From NCBI RefSeq assembly GCF_036850765.1, contig NC_089493.1, positions 264,790,534 through 264,854,533 of the forward strand: DNA of 64,000 nt, given 5' to 3'. The notes under the pieces were generated by a model. The model did not search any database. It saw only the letters and a program-made list of their open reading frames with translations, and was not told the origin of the DNA. Position numbers and translations under genes: made by a program. Below, piece after piece: positions 1-12,327 of the stretch (positions are counted from its first letter, which is position 1; the number at the start of each line of letters is the position of its first letter). This DNA comes from Saccopteryx bilineata (Eukaryota > Chordata > Mammalia > Chiroptera > Emballonuridae).

Positions 1-376
1 GTCAGCTAGACTCAGATTAAACTAAAGAAGGTTATTATTTACATCATTTCATATAAACAAGTCAGCTGAATAACTGGGCAACAAGGGAAATTTTCTTCCC
101 ATTTGAGATTGAAAAGAGGCTTAACTAAAATTGATTTTAATTGTTACTGTTGTATCATTTAAATTTAATATAATGGTCATAAAAATGAATAAATTGTGGT
201 TAATTTCTGAACAGACAGAGGTGACATTCTGGCCATTTAACTGTCTCGACACAGTTTCATTTCCAACAAGAATCAAAACCATAATTTCTAGGTTACTTTT
301 AGGGGTCAAGCTCTCCCACTGCCTCTGCCCAGGCCCTCCTTTGATTAGGGAGGGGTGGGTCCACTTTGACGTGACA

Positions 377-416
377 TATTTAAAGGGGGGCCTGGAAGGA
401 TATCAGGCAGCTTCAC
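377..416 (+). promoter_or_regulatory. Possible intronic TATA-type promoter
   Basis: TATTTAAA at 377-384 is preceded by a CRE-like TGACGTGA. About 38 bases downstream is a pyrimidine-rich TTCACCT that could act as an initiator. This is only a motif coincidence inside intron 8 and has no transcript support. The A at the putative start is slightly farther from the TATA box than usual. Confidence 0.15.
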
Positions 417-1924
417 CTCTGCTTGCCACTCCTACCAACACAGAGTGTCTTAACCTGGGTTGGAAATGAAAGATAGGACTAGTTTTACAGATGAGGGTTA
501 TCAAGAAAGCCTTCCTCCAAATAATGCTTGCTCCTCCTCACTTCCTCCCCTCCCGCTTGGAGTTTGCTGAGACCCAGCTGTGTCCAGCTCTGTGTTGGGC
601 ACGAGGACACCAGGTGAGCCAGGCCACCTGGCCCTGTCCTCTAGGAGCTCCCAGTCCATGAATGAAAGGAGGCCTCACTCTGGGTCTGTACATACTTTTT
701 TCTCTAAGGAGATCATTGCCTTCTTTTTCAAAGGCTATTAAAAGTGGTAAGAAAAAGGAATTATTTTCCTTCCTGTAAAAACAACCAGACTCTTCCCTTA
801 AACGTCATACTGACACCTTGGCAAAATACCCCCACACTCTTTCCTTTTAAAATAGCGGCCAGTACATTGTCATTTGTCCAGAGTAGAGTGGACTTCAGAT
901 ATAGCACAGATGATAGTTTGCATATTTGATTAACCAGTATTTAGTGAGTCCCTACTGTATTCTCTGGGATTATAGCAGTGAATCAATATATGAACAAGAT
1001 ACTTTGAGACAAGAATAATAAGTGCAATAAAAAATAAAATTAGTGAAAAAAGTTAAAAAAAAATAAAACAAGTGGGTGATGGGGAGTGAGGCTGCCAGGA
1101 GACCTTTCAGAGGACAGCCACAAGGGCTGAAACCTGAATGGTGACAGCAGCTGCCGTGTTGGCCACAGCAGAGACACAGCCATGGGGAAAAGCATTGTGG
1201 TTTCAGGGAACAGAGTAGGACTCAAGAGACTGGAGAATTTTGACTGAGCTACAGAAGAAAATTTGCATGGGGTGCATGTTACCAATAGACTGTAAAAAAA
1301 AAACATCTGCTGGAAACAAAATAAACAGTACAATGGCTCTGATGAGGAAGCAGTTCTGCACTTAGGCTTCTTTGTTTGGAAGGCTAGATTGTTTGACACG
1401 TGGGAAATAAAGCTAGGAAAAGAGGTGTTTTGGGGAGATCATTCTGTGGTCGGCTGTTGACCCTCCACTTCCTGCAGATTCCAGGCCCACAGTGATGGTG
1501 AGAGGATCCTGAGCCAAAAGACACTGTTGGTCTAACTGGGAGGGAGGGAGCCAAAAGAACCTCCTAGACTCCACCGAGCCATCTCAGGCAGACTGGATTT
1601 GAACATCAGTCCCCATGAAAACGCACTGAGGGAAGCATTGGTCCAGACAGAAGAGGCCACAGACCTCATGGGAGAGGAAATGTTGAGAGATTCAGGCTGG
1701 AGATGACAGAGAGGTGGCCTAGCGGAGCTCCTCCTCAGTTTAGACACCGAAGGGCTCGCCTCTCAGGCGGTTGTTTTTATAGACAGTACAGGTGGGAAAC
1801 TTGGATGAGGTCTTTTTAAGAGTAATATTGTCAAATCTGTGTTAATTCATTTTTGTCTACAAAGAGAAGCAAATGCTTTAAAAGTGTTCTGTATGACTTT
1901 ACCTGGCAAATGTAAGACAAGATA

Positions 1925-2779
1925 AAGGTCAATCCCATATATAAATATTTATGAAAAAATATTAATAAATTATTAGCAAATGGAATTTAGGAGGACATTA
2001 AATGTGTAACACACCACAACCAAATGGGGGGCAAATAGCTGTCAGTATAATTTACAGTTTTAGTGGGTCAAAGGAGAAAAACCATTTAATTAGCTCCATA
2101 AATGCTTAAAAGGTACTTAATGAGATCAGTATCCATCTTTTATTAAAAAGCCTTAATAGGCCCTGGCCGGTTGGCTCAGTGGTAGAGCGTCGGCCTGGCG
2201 TGCAGAAGTCCCAGGTTCGATTCCCGGCCAGGGCACACAGGAGAAGCGCCCATCTACTTCTCCACCCCTCCCCCTCTCCTTCCTCTCTGTCTCTCTCTTC
2301 CCCTCCCACAGCCGAGGCTCCATTGGAGCAAAGATGGCCCGGGCCCTGGGGATGGCTCCTTGGCCTCTGCCCCAGGCACTAGAGTGGCTCTAGTTGCAAC
2401 AGAGTGACGCCCCGGAGGGGCAGAGCATCACCCCCTGGTGGGCAGAGCCTCACCCCTGGTGGGCGTACCGGGTGGATCCCGGTCGGGCGCATGTGGGAGT
2501 CTGTCTGACTGTCTCTCCCCATTTCCAGCTTCGGAAAAATACAAAAAAAAAAAAACCTTAATAAAATAAGAACAATTGGATATTTCATTAACAAAATAGT
2601 AACATATTTAAATTCCAAAACCAGAAACATGCTTAACAGTGAAACTTTCAATACATCGACATTGAAGTCAGACACCAGACAGGGGTCCCTTCTGTCACTC
2701 TTGCTGTGATGTGGTTCTGGAAGCACTGGTCAGTGCCATCATCTAAGAAAGAAATAGAGGCATAAAAGGGGCAGGAAGA
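1925..2779 (+). mobile_element. L1 ORF2-region relic, split by a SINE
   Basis: The stretches before and after the SINE at 2159-2555 read like the reverse-transcriptase region of mammalian L1 ORF2. They follow the order expected of it: nested 'attagcaaat', 'cacaaccaaatgggg', 'cttaacagtgaaactttcaa', 'ccttctgtcactcttgctg'. Frameshifts and stops break it throughout, so it is not functional. Recognition is by remembered L1 similarity; a repeat-library search was not possible. Confidence 0.7.
2159..2555 (+). mobile_element. Family-A tRNA-derived SINE
   Basis: The head GCCCTGGCCGGTTGGCTCAG carries the A-box region, followed by a B box (GGTTCGATTCCCGG), a CT-rich body and an A-rich tail. The target-site duplication CCTTAATA lies at 2151-2158 and 2556-2563. 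It inserted into the old L1 relic. It resembles Rhin-1-type bat SINEs; the family name is tentative. Confidence 0.93.
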
Positions 2780-2913
2780 CCCTAGCCAGCTAGTTCAATT
2801 GGTTGGAGCATCATCCTGATGTGCCAGGGTTGTTGTGGGTTCGATCCCCAGTCAGGGCACATACAAGAATTGACTAGTGAGTGCATGAATGAGCGGAGCA
2901 ACAAATCTGTTTC

Positions 2914-2944
<31 letters not shown>

Positions 2945-3001
2945 CTTTCTCTCTCTCTCCATTCTCTTTCTCCCTTCATATCTCTCAAATTAGTAAAAAA
3001 A
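2780..3001 (+). mobile_element. VES-like tRNA-derived SINE with CT microsatellite
   Basis: It begins CCCTAGCCAGCTAGTTCAAT, has a B box GGTTCGATCCCC and GTCAGGGCACATAC, then an expanded CT/CTTT tract at about 2911-2960 and an A-rich tail. It is more diverged than the family-A copies and probably belongs to an older bat SINE family. Confidence 0.8.
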
Positions 3002-6000
3002 ATTTTATTAATAAAATATATTATTTAAGGGGGCGGGGTGGGGCAAGAAGAGACTAGCCATTATGTGCAGATGAGGGCATGGTACTGTGAAAGCAAGAGG
3101 GCAAGCACAAAGCTGTAGAGAGTTAAGAGGCACCCATCACGGCGTGATTCCTTTCTCTGTCCAGAAGGATGCTCTTCTCTCAGTCCCACTATTCTCTGCC
3201 CAACAAAAGCATCTTCAGCCTCCAGGATACAGGCCACGTCCTCTCCTCTGAGACTATCACTCCTCATGTTTTCAAAGCCCTTTGTCCCTTGTTCTGTGCT
3301 GTCACTGTACTGAAATTACTTGGGTCTGTTTACCTCCCTGTACCCACCACTGAAAAGGCAGTCTCAACAGGGTCCCTGCCACCTTCAGACATTCAGTGCT
3401 ATTTGTGACCCAGAACGGGCAAGGTACAGCCAGTGTGTTAGTGATAAGGTAAATGCCAGGATACTGGTGCTGCTGACCCCACGTGGGACATTTGTTTCCC
3501 CATCAGCTATGGCACACAGTAGGTGCTCTGTAGGCCTAGAGCAGAAACTGTCCCCTCGCCCCCACCCCAGTCTGTGACCCACACCCGTCAGGACAGGCCA
3601 GTGCCTGTGCAGGAGGAGGGCACAATGCCACCTCCTCCAGGTACAGTCCTGCCTGGCACTCACATGGGACTGCAGACCAGCCTTTCCTTGCAGTGAGATT
3701 GGGTTTCTGCACTGTGCCCAGCTCCTCATTTGTGTCCCTATAAGGGGACAGAAAGTGATACCTTTCCTGTGGATTCCCTACCCCCATTAAGGGGATTCCA
3801 GATCCATAGCCAAGAAACCTTCTTCAGCACCGACCCTCTGGCCACCTCTTTCTACCTGCTCTTTCCGATGCTGATCCAGTGAGCCCTGCTTCTGTGTGGC
3901 CTCTCTTTCCTCGTGCTCTCTGTGCTAAGAGAGCTGGGCCTGGTCTAAGTTGTCAGGAAAGTGATCCGCCTTCCTGACACCTGAGGCCATTAAACGCCAC
4001 ATCCTGGTGGAGGGGAATATTTCACTTTATTACACATACTGAAGCTTTATTTTTTTTTTTCTTTTAAGCAGGGAGAATTAATCTTTAGATATTTTGTCTT
4101 TTAACGCTCAAGAACTTTGCAGTCTAATATTGAAACTATTGGCTTCTGACTTGGGTCCAAGAAGACATGCTGATCTTTGAAGGCCACCAAGGACATTTCT
4201 TTAATTGCTTGTAGAAGTACTTTGTCTTAACAGCTTCTGATGATAGTGTGCATGTTGGATATTGAAACATGCACCAGCCTTGCCCTGTGCCATCCTTTAG
4301 CATCTGGGCTAGGGTGACAGTAAATACAGAGTTTCTAGTGTGGATATCATCCCCCTCCCATCGACCTTGGCCATGTCCTCTTAAGTTCCTCATAAAAATT
4401 GCGTGCTAGCGCAGAGAATGCCCTGAAATGATCTGTAGGGAACTGATTGAATGAACCAAATATTCTAGGCCAAGCTGAAATTATCCGCTATTTGAAGTCG
4501 GAGTGGAGCATAATGCCATGCAGGTTAATAGATCAGTGAAAGCTGTTTTGTCAGCTCATAAAAAGGTGAGAGAACTAAATTTTTATAATAAATAGTTTTG
4601 CTGAGCAAACAATATGTGCAGTTGTTATGGACTTTGGAAAAGAAATGATTTTAGACTAACGTCTGGCTCTAGATCCTGATGTGGTAGTTGAACCTTCAAA
4701 ATGAAAAGAATGGAAAAACTTCAGAATATTGTTGACACTCACGCTGTGAAAGCACGCGGCATTTAATTCATTTTTGCACTTTTCAGATAACATTTATAGT
4801 TGTATTACTAACCTCTGGGCATTTTCGAATTACTTACTTAGGGCAGTTTGCCTGGGAGGATGAATTTAGTGGGGAGGGTGAAGGCAGCAGTGTGGAGGGG
4901 AGTGGACTGAGCTGCTCGGTGGTGGCCGTGTCCCCTGGTGAGGCCAGCGCAGACCCAGCGGCAGAGACCCCACCGCCTCGGGCCTGGTCTGCACGTCACG
5001 TCTTCAAAATGAAATAATAATTTGAACTTTTCCTTGCCCACTGCTCCCTGGCTCCTTCCATTGTCTCCTTCTGGTTTCTGGTCCATCCTGTGAATGGGAA
5101 CTGCAGCCCCCCTGGGCCCTGCTGTCATCGCGATACCTGGTGTAGAATAGCCTGCTTTTTAACAGCGGGGCTCAGTGTTGTCATTATCATTTGAAAGCTT
5201 TAGAAATATGAGAGTCGCTCTCATAATGAATGAAAGGTAAGTGCGGTAGTTGTTATCACATTCAATATTTTGGTCAGTTTAGCAGTTGCTTAGTAACTAA
5301 AGTTAAACCGATCACAAAATGGAAAAACTTGAAATTCATTTCCAGGGGTTGCCTCAGACTGCCGAGAAGGCACCTTCCTGTTTAATTCTTTATAAGTGAC
5401 TTGAAACTTTTTGGAAGTGGTGCTTTGTTTTCTGGATATTAGACATTCTAATGAGCATTCAAAACCATTCACTGTCCAAGGAGGCTGTCAAGCCCACCGA
5501 GGGCCTCTAACTCCTGCGGAATTTGGATACCACTTCCCAGCCCCACAGGCCCTGCCTTGCTGATCCAGCCTCTGGGTGAAGCCAGACCCTAGGAACCACT
5601 CTTTTCTGTCGCCGTGGCTTTGTATGTGGCTGCTTGGCCATTGGCAGAGCCAGGCAAGAACCGAGGATTAGATAAAAACAGGCGCAGGTGGGCCAGCGGT
5701 CCCCAGGCAGCCACACCTCTGCCCCTTATCTCCAGACCCCTAGGTCTGGGGACTCCCAGAGGATTAAAGGTGAAGCTCTGGCCATGTGGAGAAGCTGATC
5801 AGTGACCCCTTGAGGCCTGGCATCACCCCCCTGGTCCCCTTTCTTCTTCATTTCAGCCTGAGACACTGCAGGGCTGTCTTCCCCCATATACTCTGCCAAA
5901 GAGTGTATTTAGCACCCCCAAAAACAGTCCCCAGAAGAGAACATCCCCCTGGAAGACACACACCCCCACACCCAACAGTGTATGTGATCTGACTTCAAAC

Positions 6001-6019
6001 ATCTGGGCCACAGTATAAA

Positions 6020-6376
6020 CTAGACATGAGAAAGATACTCAAGAAAACCAGGGAAGATAATAGCAATGTAAAGCGAAAAGAAAGGAATAATTTTTTAAAA
6101 ATGAATGAAGTAGAAATAACAGGTATGGAAAATAGAACAACTGAACTAAGGAACAAAAGAGAAAAGGTCAATTAGAGGGTGAATACAGCTGCCGTTGGGT
6201 CAGCTTGAAGAACCACAGAAAACAGAGAAAGGATAAAGAAAGGTTGAATGATATGGAGGACAGAAGTGGATGTGCCAACAATATCCAAATAACAGAGTTT
6301 CAAACAGAGCAGAAGAAATACTAGAATGACAAAGATAAATTAGCCAGAATTAATGAAAGATGAAAGGGCTCATCAA
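6020..6376 (+). mobile_element. Possible L1 5'/ORF1-region relic
   Basis: This A-rich, purine-biased stretch (e.g. 'ccaacaatatccaaataaca', 'gccagaattaatgaaaga') resembles the 5' and ORF1 part of old L1 elements. It has no long open frame. The assignment comes from memory of L1 texture and phrases only. The sequence continues beyond the SINE that follows. Confidence 0.45.
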
Positions 6377-6390
6377 GAACCTAACAGGAG

Positions 6391-6771
6391 CCCTGGCCGG
6401 TTGGCTCAGTGGTAGAGCGTCGACCTAGCGTGCGGAGGACCCGGGTTCGATTCCCGGCCAGGGCACACAGGAGAAGCGTCTATTTGCTTCTCCACCCCTC
6501 CGCCGCTCTTTCCTCTCTGTCTCTCTCTTCCCCTCCCGCAGCCAAGGCTCCATTGGAGCAAAGATGGCCCGGGCGCTGGGGATGGCTCTGTGGCCTCTGC
6601 CTCAGGCGCTAGAGTGGCTCTGGTCACAACATGGCGACGCCCAGGATGGGCAGAGCATCGCCCCCTGGTGGGCAGAGCGTCGCCCCTGGTGGGCGTGCCG
6701 GGTGGATCCCGGTCGGGCGCATGCGGGAGTCTGTCTGACTGTCTCTCCCTATTTCCAGCTTCAGAAAAATG

Positions 6772-6810
<39 letters not shown>

Positions 6811-6812
6811 AA
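6391..6812 (+). mobile_element. Young family-A SINE with long poly(A)
   Basis: A full-length copy with intact A and B boxes and a poly(A) tail of about 40 bases. The perfect 15-bp target-site duplication AGAACCTAACAGGAG lies at 6376-6390 and 6813-6827. The long tail and exact duplication indicate a recent insertion, possibly polymorphic or lineage-specific. Confidence 0.96.
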
Positions 6813-8821
6813 AGAACCTAACAGGAGAGATTAGGAAAACCTCTCACCAAAGCCCCTGCTCAGGCCTTCGGCGCACTCGGCCAGGCCAGCCCCGTCTAAC
6901 TCCGGGCCCTGCAGCCAGCTCCCCGGAGCTGCTCAGGAGACAAGTGAGACACCACCAATAAATCTTTTTTCAGGTATTCAGCGGCTAAGCATTTCCATTC
7001 TCCTCTCGTAAATATGCAGTCCTGGCAAGATCTGCAGGAGCCACATCTATGTGCGCCCATCCTGTAGCCCCGTCCCGGTCCAGGAAACTTGTAGGTGTCG
7101 GAAACATTCACAGAATGAGAGTGAGTGCGTGAGTGATGCCGGTAGCCGGGGAAGTTTACCATGTGTATCTCAACTGTGTAAATACATGTGACTAACTGGT
7201 TAAAGTTCAAAACTGTGTTTAAAAGATGGGATTTGCCTTACAAGTTTGTTCAACTTTTATTTCCTCTTGTGCCCAATGAAGTTTGCACTTCGTCAGCAGG
7301 TTGTTGAGATAGCAGCTTTCTGTACTGGCTGTCAGGTGTCCTTTCCTGTCATGTTTCAGACCCTTAACACCATCATGGCTTTTGTTTGTGTTATCTTTTG
7401 TCGTCATTAGACTATCTTTTCTTTGACACAGCAGTTTTTCCAAGCTCTTGGAGGTTTTCGTTTCAGATGCTGCGGTGAGATGTTTAGTAACTTAAGCGGC
7501 CCCCACCCCTCTTGCACCCAGTATTTCACTGCAGAGGCCCCATTGGGGTATTTGTCTTCCAGAGACACTGCCTTCTTCACGAAGTCACCCTAAAAATAGC
7601 TTCACTTAACTAGGCCATTTTATGAGTTGTTTCACTTTTCTCAGACCAGTCTGACAGCAGGATACTATTTCAAACAGATACAATGAGCCTCGAACTTGAT
7701 CACAAGGCATCTGTGGCCCTGCTCAGGCTGCTGGGAGCTGATAAAATTGCCTCGAATCGCAGTTAAAGGCTGGTAAACCTTGGGTCCGGCAAACAGCAGA
7801 ACCCCACCAACCAGGGCCTAAATGTAGTTTGTCTAACTCTCGGTGTTAAGGGTGGGTGCTTAGGACCAGAGAAGCAGGTTTCAGGGGCAGAAGTCAGGCC
7901 TGTTGGGTGCCCCAGGCTGTCCCAGGGGGCAGGCTGGCACCTTGCTGGCAGGACAGGCTGCATTGAGGACTCAGGCCTCCAACCTGAAACCAGCCCTGTG
8001 CAGGCACCAGAGATGAAGGCAAAGAAGACACACAGATTGGAAGAAGGAGGGAGGAGAGGAGGCTGTGCTGCTCCCCAAGATGGAACCACTGGGGGGGATT
8101 TGGGAGGGGCTGGAGGAGGGGCGGAAGTAGGAGATTAGGTTCCCAAGGAGGGGAGGGTGATCTGGGCAGATAGCACAGGGCAAGGCTATTTAGGGGCCAA
8201 CAGTGGTGGGTGTTGCGGGAGCACAGGGCCATGGGGTTGGGTGATGGGCTGAGGCAGCAGGGTACAGGAGACTCCCTGTAGAAGGGCCAAATGCATAGCA
8301 CTGAGGCGTGGCGCTGTGTCCCGAGGCAGCAGAGAGCTCAGGCCCACATGGAGTGTAGAGTCAGGAGGGCCCAGCAGGAGTGGGCCCTGAACCCCACTGT
8401 GGATGTATAGCCGTAATATTCCATTCCATCTTCGACGCGTGTGTTAAACCTTCCTTGGTTGCAGCCAGTCTTGGCCTTGGCCTCTCATCAGAATATATCT
8501 TACAGAAGTTTGGGGCAGTGATTTGTCCAAGTGTCTGGTTCTAACGTCCCATAGACTTTCCAAATTGATCATGTTCTTCTCAATAGGATTCTCAGCATTA
8601 TTCTCTCTCTCATATTATATGTTGGAACCATGTGTATTGCCTTCAAATTACTCAAGGAATACTTTCAAAATAGGGGAAGCACCTGGAAACCCCTGGGTGT
8701 GGGCAAGGCCAAATGATGATGGTGAACTCAGATGGTTTTATAGAGCAGACTGCAGAATGCAGTCCCCGACCTGCATTCCCATTGTCTTCTCTGCCTTCTT
8801 GTGGTTCTCTTGGTCCTAGCA

Positions 8822-9000
8822 AACTTCTACTCATCCTTCAAAACCCAGTTCACACATGACCTCTGAAGTTTTTTCAGAGTATTCTTTTCAGAGCTCTGTT
8901 CACTCTCTTGGCCATTGTATTTTATCTTTTTATGGTTCTCTCTCACGGACAAGATCGGGAGCTCCTGACAGGCAGTTTGCCCCTTCCCCCCAGTGCAGGC
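8822..9000 (+). mobile_element. L2 LINE relic (3' region)
   Basis: 'atccttcaaaacccagttca' followed by 'ttggccattgtattttatct' and an 'agctcctgacaggcag' phrase matches the 3' part of L2, shared by all mammals. It ends within 200 bp of the exon-9 acceptor. Confidence 0.6.
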
Positions 9001-9178
9001 CCACCTCCTCCCGGTGAGCGGTAGCTCCCCCTCACAGGTCTGCATGGCTCCTCTCTCCCCCGACACTGGTGACTGTGACCAGAATGTATACCTATGGGTC
9101 ATTCTGTCAAGTTCAGAGCCATGGGCACCCCCTCAGCCTGTCTTGCTACTAATGCGCTTTCTTCCTCTCACCTCCTAG

Positions 9179-9227
9179 GGCCGACGAAATTGAGATGATC
9201 ATGACGGACCTTGAAAGAGCAAACCAG
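9179..9227 (+). CDS. CUX1: CUX1 exon 9 (coiled coil)
   Basis: This 49-bp exon has its acceptor at ...cctcctag and its donor at gtagga. The first base completes the preceding codon, probably the third base of Lys, and 16 codons follow: ADEIEMIMTDLERANQ. The exon ends in phase 0. It belongs to the N-terminal coiled coil shared by CUX1 p200 and CASP, and its regularly spaced Ile/Met/Leu residues fit heptads. An L2 relic ends less than 200 bp upstream. At this size it is easily missed by open-frame searches. It was recognised by the conserved peptide and the matching phase of exon 10. Confidence 0.95.
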
Positions 9228-10113
9228 GTAGGATGTTTGATAGCTTCAGGCATAAAATCACAATAGTATAGCCATTTGTCATCTTGGAAAATTGCATCTC
9301 TCTAAGTTAGAAAACCATTTATTCTCATATTTTTTACATACAGCTATGAATGTTGACACTTTTCCTTTGATGTGACCCTAGCATCCCAGACATCCCCTGC
9401 AAAGCAGCTACCTCTTGTTCTTTTTCTTAATTCGTCTCTCAAACACCTGCCTCTATTCATGTGGCAGCTATGACGCTGTAGAGTTTATCCCAGTGTGTGA
9501 TTCCATAGAGAAGTCTTTATCGCTCCCTCTACCGGGTTTGAAGCCACTCGTCTGGAGAGACCTCCAGCTGACAGCCCTCTCTTGTCGGGTACTTAGCATG
9601 GGTGCCTCGTGGGAAGTACTCAACACAGTATCTGGCACAAAATGGGCACATGGTATTGGTCATCTCTAAACACTCAACTGCCTGGGAAATTTGGCCACTG
9701 TGTAGAACGCCTTCTTTCCCCAAGGACTCGAAAACAGTAAAACATTTGCTTCAGCAAATGGTGCTGTTTCTTTGGAAAGAAAGAGGTCTCCCATTTATTT
9801 TCTCTATTTGTGAGGAAAAACAGCCAAAGCCATGGTGTTTCTCAGCTTCAGAAGGCCACAGCTATGGCTACCCCCCATACAAGTTTACACCTGGGCAGCC
9901 TCAAGCACTGCTTGGCGGTGTGCCTCAGTGGCCCAGGCAAGTACAGCCCCACAAGATGGAAGTCCTTCCTGGATCTGTGGTCTCTACTTCCCACCTTCTG
10001 AAAGTTTCAGAGGGCACCCACCTGCCATTGCTTACCTCGACCCTCAGGGAAGAGTGTCCTTATCTATTCTTTGATCAATAAAATCATTCTTAAGTCTGAT
10101 TGAAATGTGAAAT

Positions 10114-10479
10114 TCCTTGGCCGGTTGGCTCAGCAGTAGAGCATCGGCCCGGCGTGTGGAAGTCCAGGTTCGATTCCCGGTCAGGGCACACAGGAGAAGC
10201 GCCCATCTGCTTCTCCACTCTTCCCCTTCTTTCTCTCTCTCTCTTCCCCTCCCGCAGCCAAGGCTCCATTAGAGCAAAAGTTGGCCCCGGCACCAAGGAC
10301 GCCTCCATGGCCTCTGCCTCAGGCGCTAGAATGTCTCCAGCAGCAATGGAGCAAAGGCCCAGATGGGCAGAGTGTCGCCCCCTGGTGGGCATGCCGGGTG
10401 ATCCTGGTCGGGTGCATGCGGGAGTCAGTCTGACTGCCTCCCCACGTCTAACTTCGGAAACACACACACACACACAGAA
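10114..10479 (+). mobile_element. Family-A SINE with CA tail
   Basis: A diverged family-A copy: head CCTTGGCCGGTTGGCTCAGC, B box GGTTCGATTCCCGG. The A-rich tail has been replaced by (CA)n at about 10460-10475. No target-site duplication is obvious. Confidence 0.88.
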
Positions 10480-10519
10480 TGATCCCAGGCGGTGTGCAGA
10501 TTTCAATTTTTTTTCCTTT

Positions 10520-10750
10520 TTTTTATTTTTTTCATTGATTTGAGAGAGTAACAGAGAGAGAGAGAAAGAGAAAGACAGAGGAAGTGAGGGAGGGAAACAG
10601 AAGCATCATTAACTCACCAGTCCACTTAGTTGTTCCATTTAGTTGTGTACTTATTGGTTGCTTCTCATATGTGCCCTGACCGGGGATCAAACCAATGACC
10701 TTACCACACTGGGACATTGCTTTATCCACTAAGCCACCCTTCCAGGGCCT
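10520..10750 (-). mobile_element. VES-like SINE, antisense
   Basis: Read on the - strand it begins GGCCCTGGAAGGGTGGCTTA, carries a B-box-like stretch (TTGATCCCCGGTCAGGGCAC) and ends in a CT-rich body and A-rich tail. It is an older, diverged family, like the copies at 2780 and 10921. Confidence 0.8.
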
Positions 10751-10920
10751 GGATTTTTTTTTTTTTTTTAAGGAAAACTTAATGGGTTCTGTGTTGCATA
10801 CCCAGAGCCCGCAAAGGATCTGGGTTCTGGCCCAGTAGGCATGCGTGAAATGGAGTGCCTGAGAGCATTGTTACACATTAGTTATCCTGGTAATTGTAGG
10901 GAGAGCTGCCAGTTTGGGTG

Positions 10921-11106
10921 TTTTTTTTTCTAATTGATTTTAGAGAGAGGAAGGAAGAGAGAGAGAAAGAAAAACATTGATTTGTTGTTTCATTTATTTA
11001 AGCATTCATTGGTTGATTCTTGTATGAGCCCTGACCGGGGATCAAACCTGCAACCTTGGCCTATCAGGATTACACTCTAACCAACTGAGGTACCTCGCCA
11101 GGGCCT
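10921..11106 (-). mobile_element. VES-like SINE, antisense
   Basis: On the - strand: GGCCCTGGCGAGGTACCTCA head, B box GTTTGATCCCCGG, GTCAGGGCTCATAC, then a CT-rich segment and A-rich tail. It lies 170 bp from another antisense copy of the same family. Confidence 0.8.
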
Positions 11107-11114
11107 TGAATAGC

Positions 11115-11280
11115 TTATTTTGTGCCTTGCTCTGTTCTGAGCACTTCACATGAGCGGAATCGCTTAAACTTCACCACAGCCCACCGAAGTCAATGCTGTT
11201 ATGATCCCCGCTTTATAGATGAGGAAACTGAGGTCAGTGGCTGGTCACTGCAGAGCCCGGACTGGAGCCTGTGCTCTTCA
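11115..11280 (+). mobile_element. MIR relic
   Basis: The phrases 'tctgttctgagcacttcaca', 'tttatagatgaggaaactga' and 'ctgcagagcccggactggag' follow the order of the mammalian-wide MIR SINE. Confidence 0.75.
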
Positions 11281-11789
11281 CCCGCATACTGGGGAACAGG
11301 CCGCAGAGCAGGGGCCCCCTTTGCCTTCTTTCAGATGTCTTGTTTCCCAAGTGCACCCATCCACACAGCCCCTTCTGTAAAAGCACTGCTTCTGCTTCAC
11401 CTCACAAAGGTGCTTAACTGTTTAGTTACCTTCACCTACTAAACTAATTTACTCTGGGTCCCTTGGTTTTTATTCAGTTGGCACTACTCAACTTTGCAGA
11501 GACCTTGACTAAAAAGTAGTTACTGGTAGAAGTTAACTTACTCTGTCTCAGGACTTCCATTTGCATTTCTCAAATTTCCACCCACCCACTCTCCCCCAGG
11601 CCAGCCGCAGGGCTGCTCTTTTGATGGCACTTTGGGGTAAGCTTTGATTTGTTAAGCAGATAACGTTATTCTGCAACTATCAAATGCAGTCTCTGAGGCA
11701 GTCCCCAGGTACTAAAGAAGTTTGGCAGAGTTGATACAATTCTAAAAGGGCTGAGGCCACATGAGTACATCTCAACCCTAGAAGACACC

Positions 11790-11893
11790 AGGCAGGACCG
11801 TAGAGAAAGGCGCCACCTCTGGAGCGACACTTGGCTCAGGTCCCAACTCGATACTTCCTGGCTGTATAGCCTTGAACAGGTCTCTTAACTATT
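11790..11893 (+). mobile_element. MIR relic, cut off by an A-run
   Basis: 'ttcctggctgtatagccttg' followed by 'aacaggtctcttaac' matches the central MIR core (tissue of 'tgtgaccttgggcaagt' type). It ends at the A-run before the next SINE. Confidence 0.6.
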
Positions 11894-11927
11894 TATATTT
11901 CTTTAAAAAAAAAAAAAAAAAAGAAGA

Positions 11928-12286
11928 GCCCTGGCCAGTTGGCTCAGTGGTAGAGCGTCGACCTGGTGTGCAGGAATCCCAGGTTCGATTCCCGGCCAGG
12001 GCACACAGGAGAAGCACCCATCTGCTTCTCCACCCCTCCCCCTCTCCTTCCTCTCTGTCTCTCTTCCCCTCCCGCAGCCGAGGCTCCATTGGAGCAAAGT
12101 TTGCCCAGGCGCTGAGGATGGCTCTGTGGCCTCTGCCTCAGGCGCTAGAATGGCTCTGGTTGTGGCAGAGTGACGCCCCAAGATGGGCAGAGCATCGCCC
12201 CCTGGTGGGCATGCCGGGTGGATCCCGGTTGGGTGCATGCGGGAGTCTGTCTGACTGCCTCCCTGTTTCCAGCTTCAGAAAAATAC
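11928..12286 (+). mobile_element. Family-A SINE in an A-rich site
   Basis: Full-length family-A copy with A and B boxes. The A-run ending AAGAAGA before the head is repeated after the tail (AAAGAAGAAG), so the target duplication is probably an A-rich stretch. The flanking GAA repeat runs to about 12325. Confidence 0.9.
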
Positions 12287-12327
12287 AAAAAAAAAAAAAG
12301 AAGAAGAAGAAGAAAGAAAGAAAAATA

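Larger units (their letters stand above)
1..9178 (+). other. CUX1 intron 8 (3' part)
   Basis: No coding exon was found. The contents I can name are an L1 ORF2 relic split by a family-A SINE, a VES-like SINE with a CT microsatellite, a possible L1 ORF1-type relic at about 6020-6376 with a young family-A SINE in it, and an L2 relic ending just before exon 9. A TATA-like stretch near 377 is discussed separately. The stretches 480-1900, 3010-6000 and 6840-8640 show nothing I can identify. Confidence 0.85.

Noticed and set aside
2160..2235. tRNA gene
   Set aside because: The A and B boxes belong to tRNA-derived SINEs. The cloverleaf is not maintained and the body continues into a SINE tail. The same holds for the other SINE heads.
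1925..2779. Functional L1 reverse transcriptase
   Set aside because: Only a short, broken relic remains, with stops and frameshifts and a SINE inserted in it.
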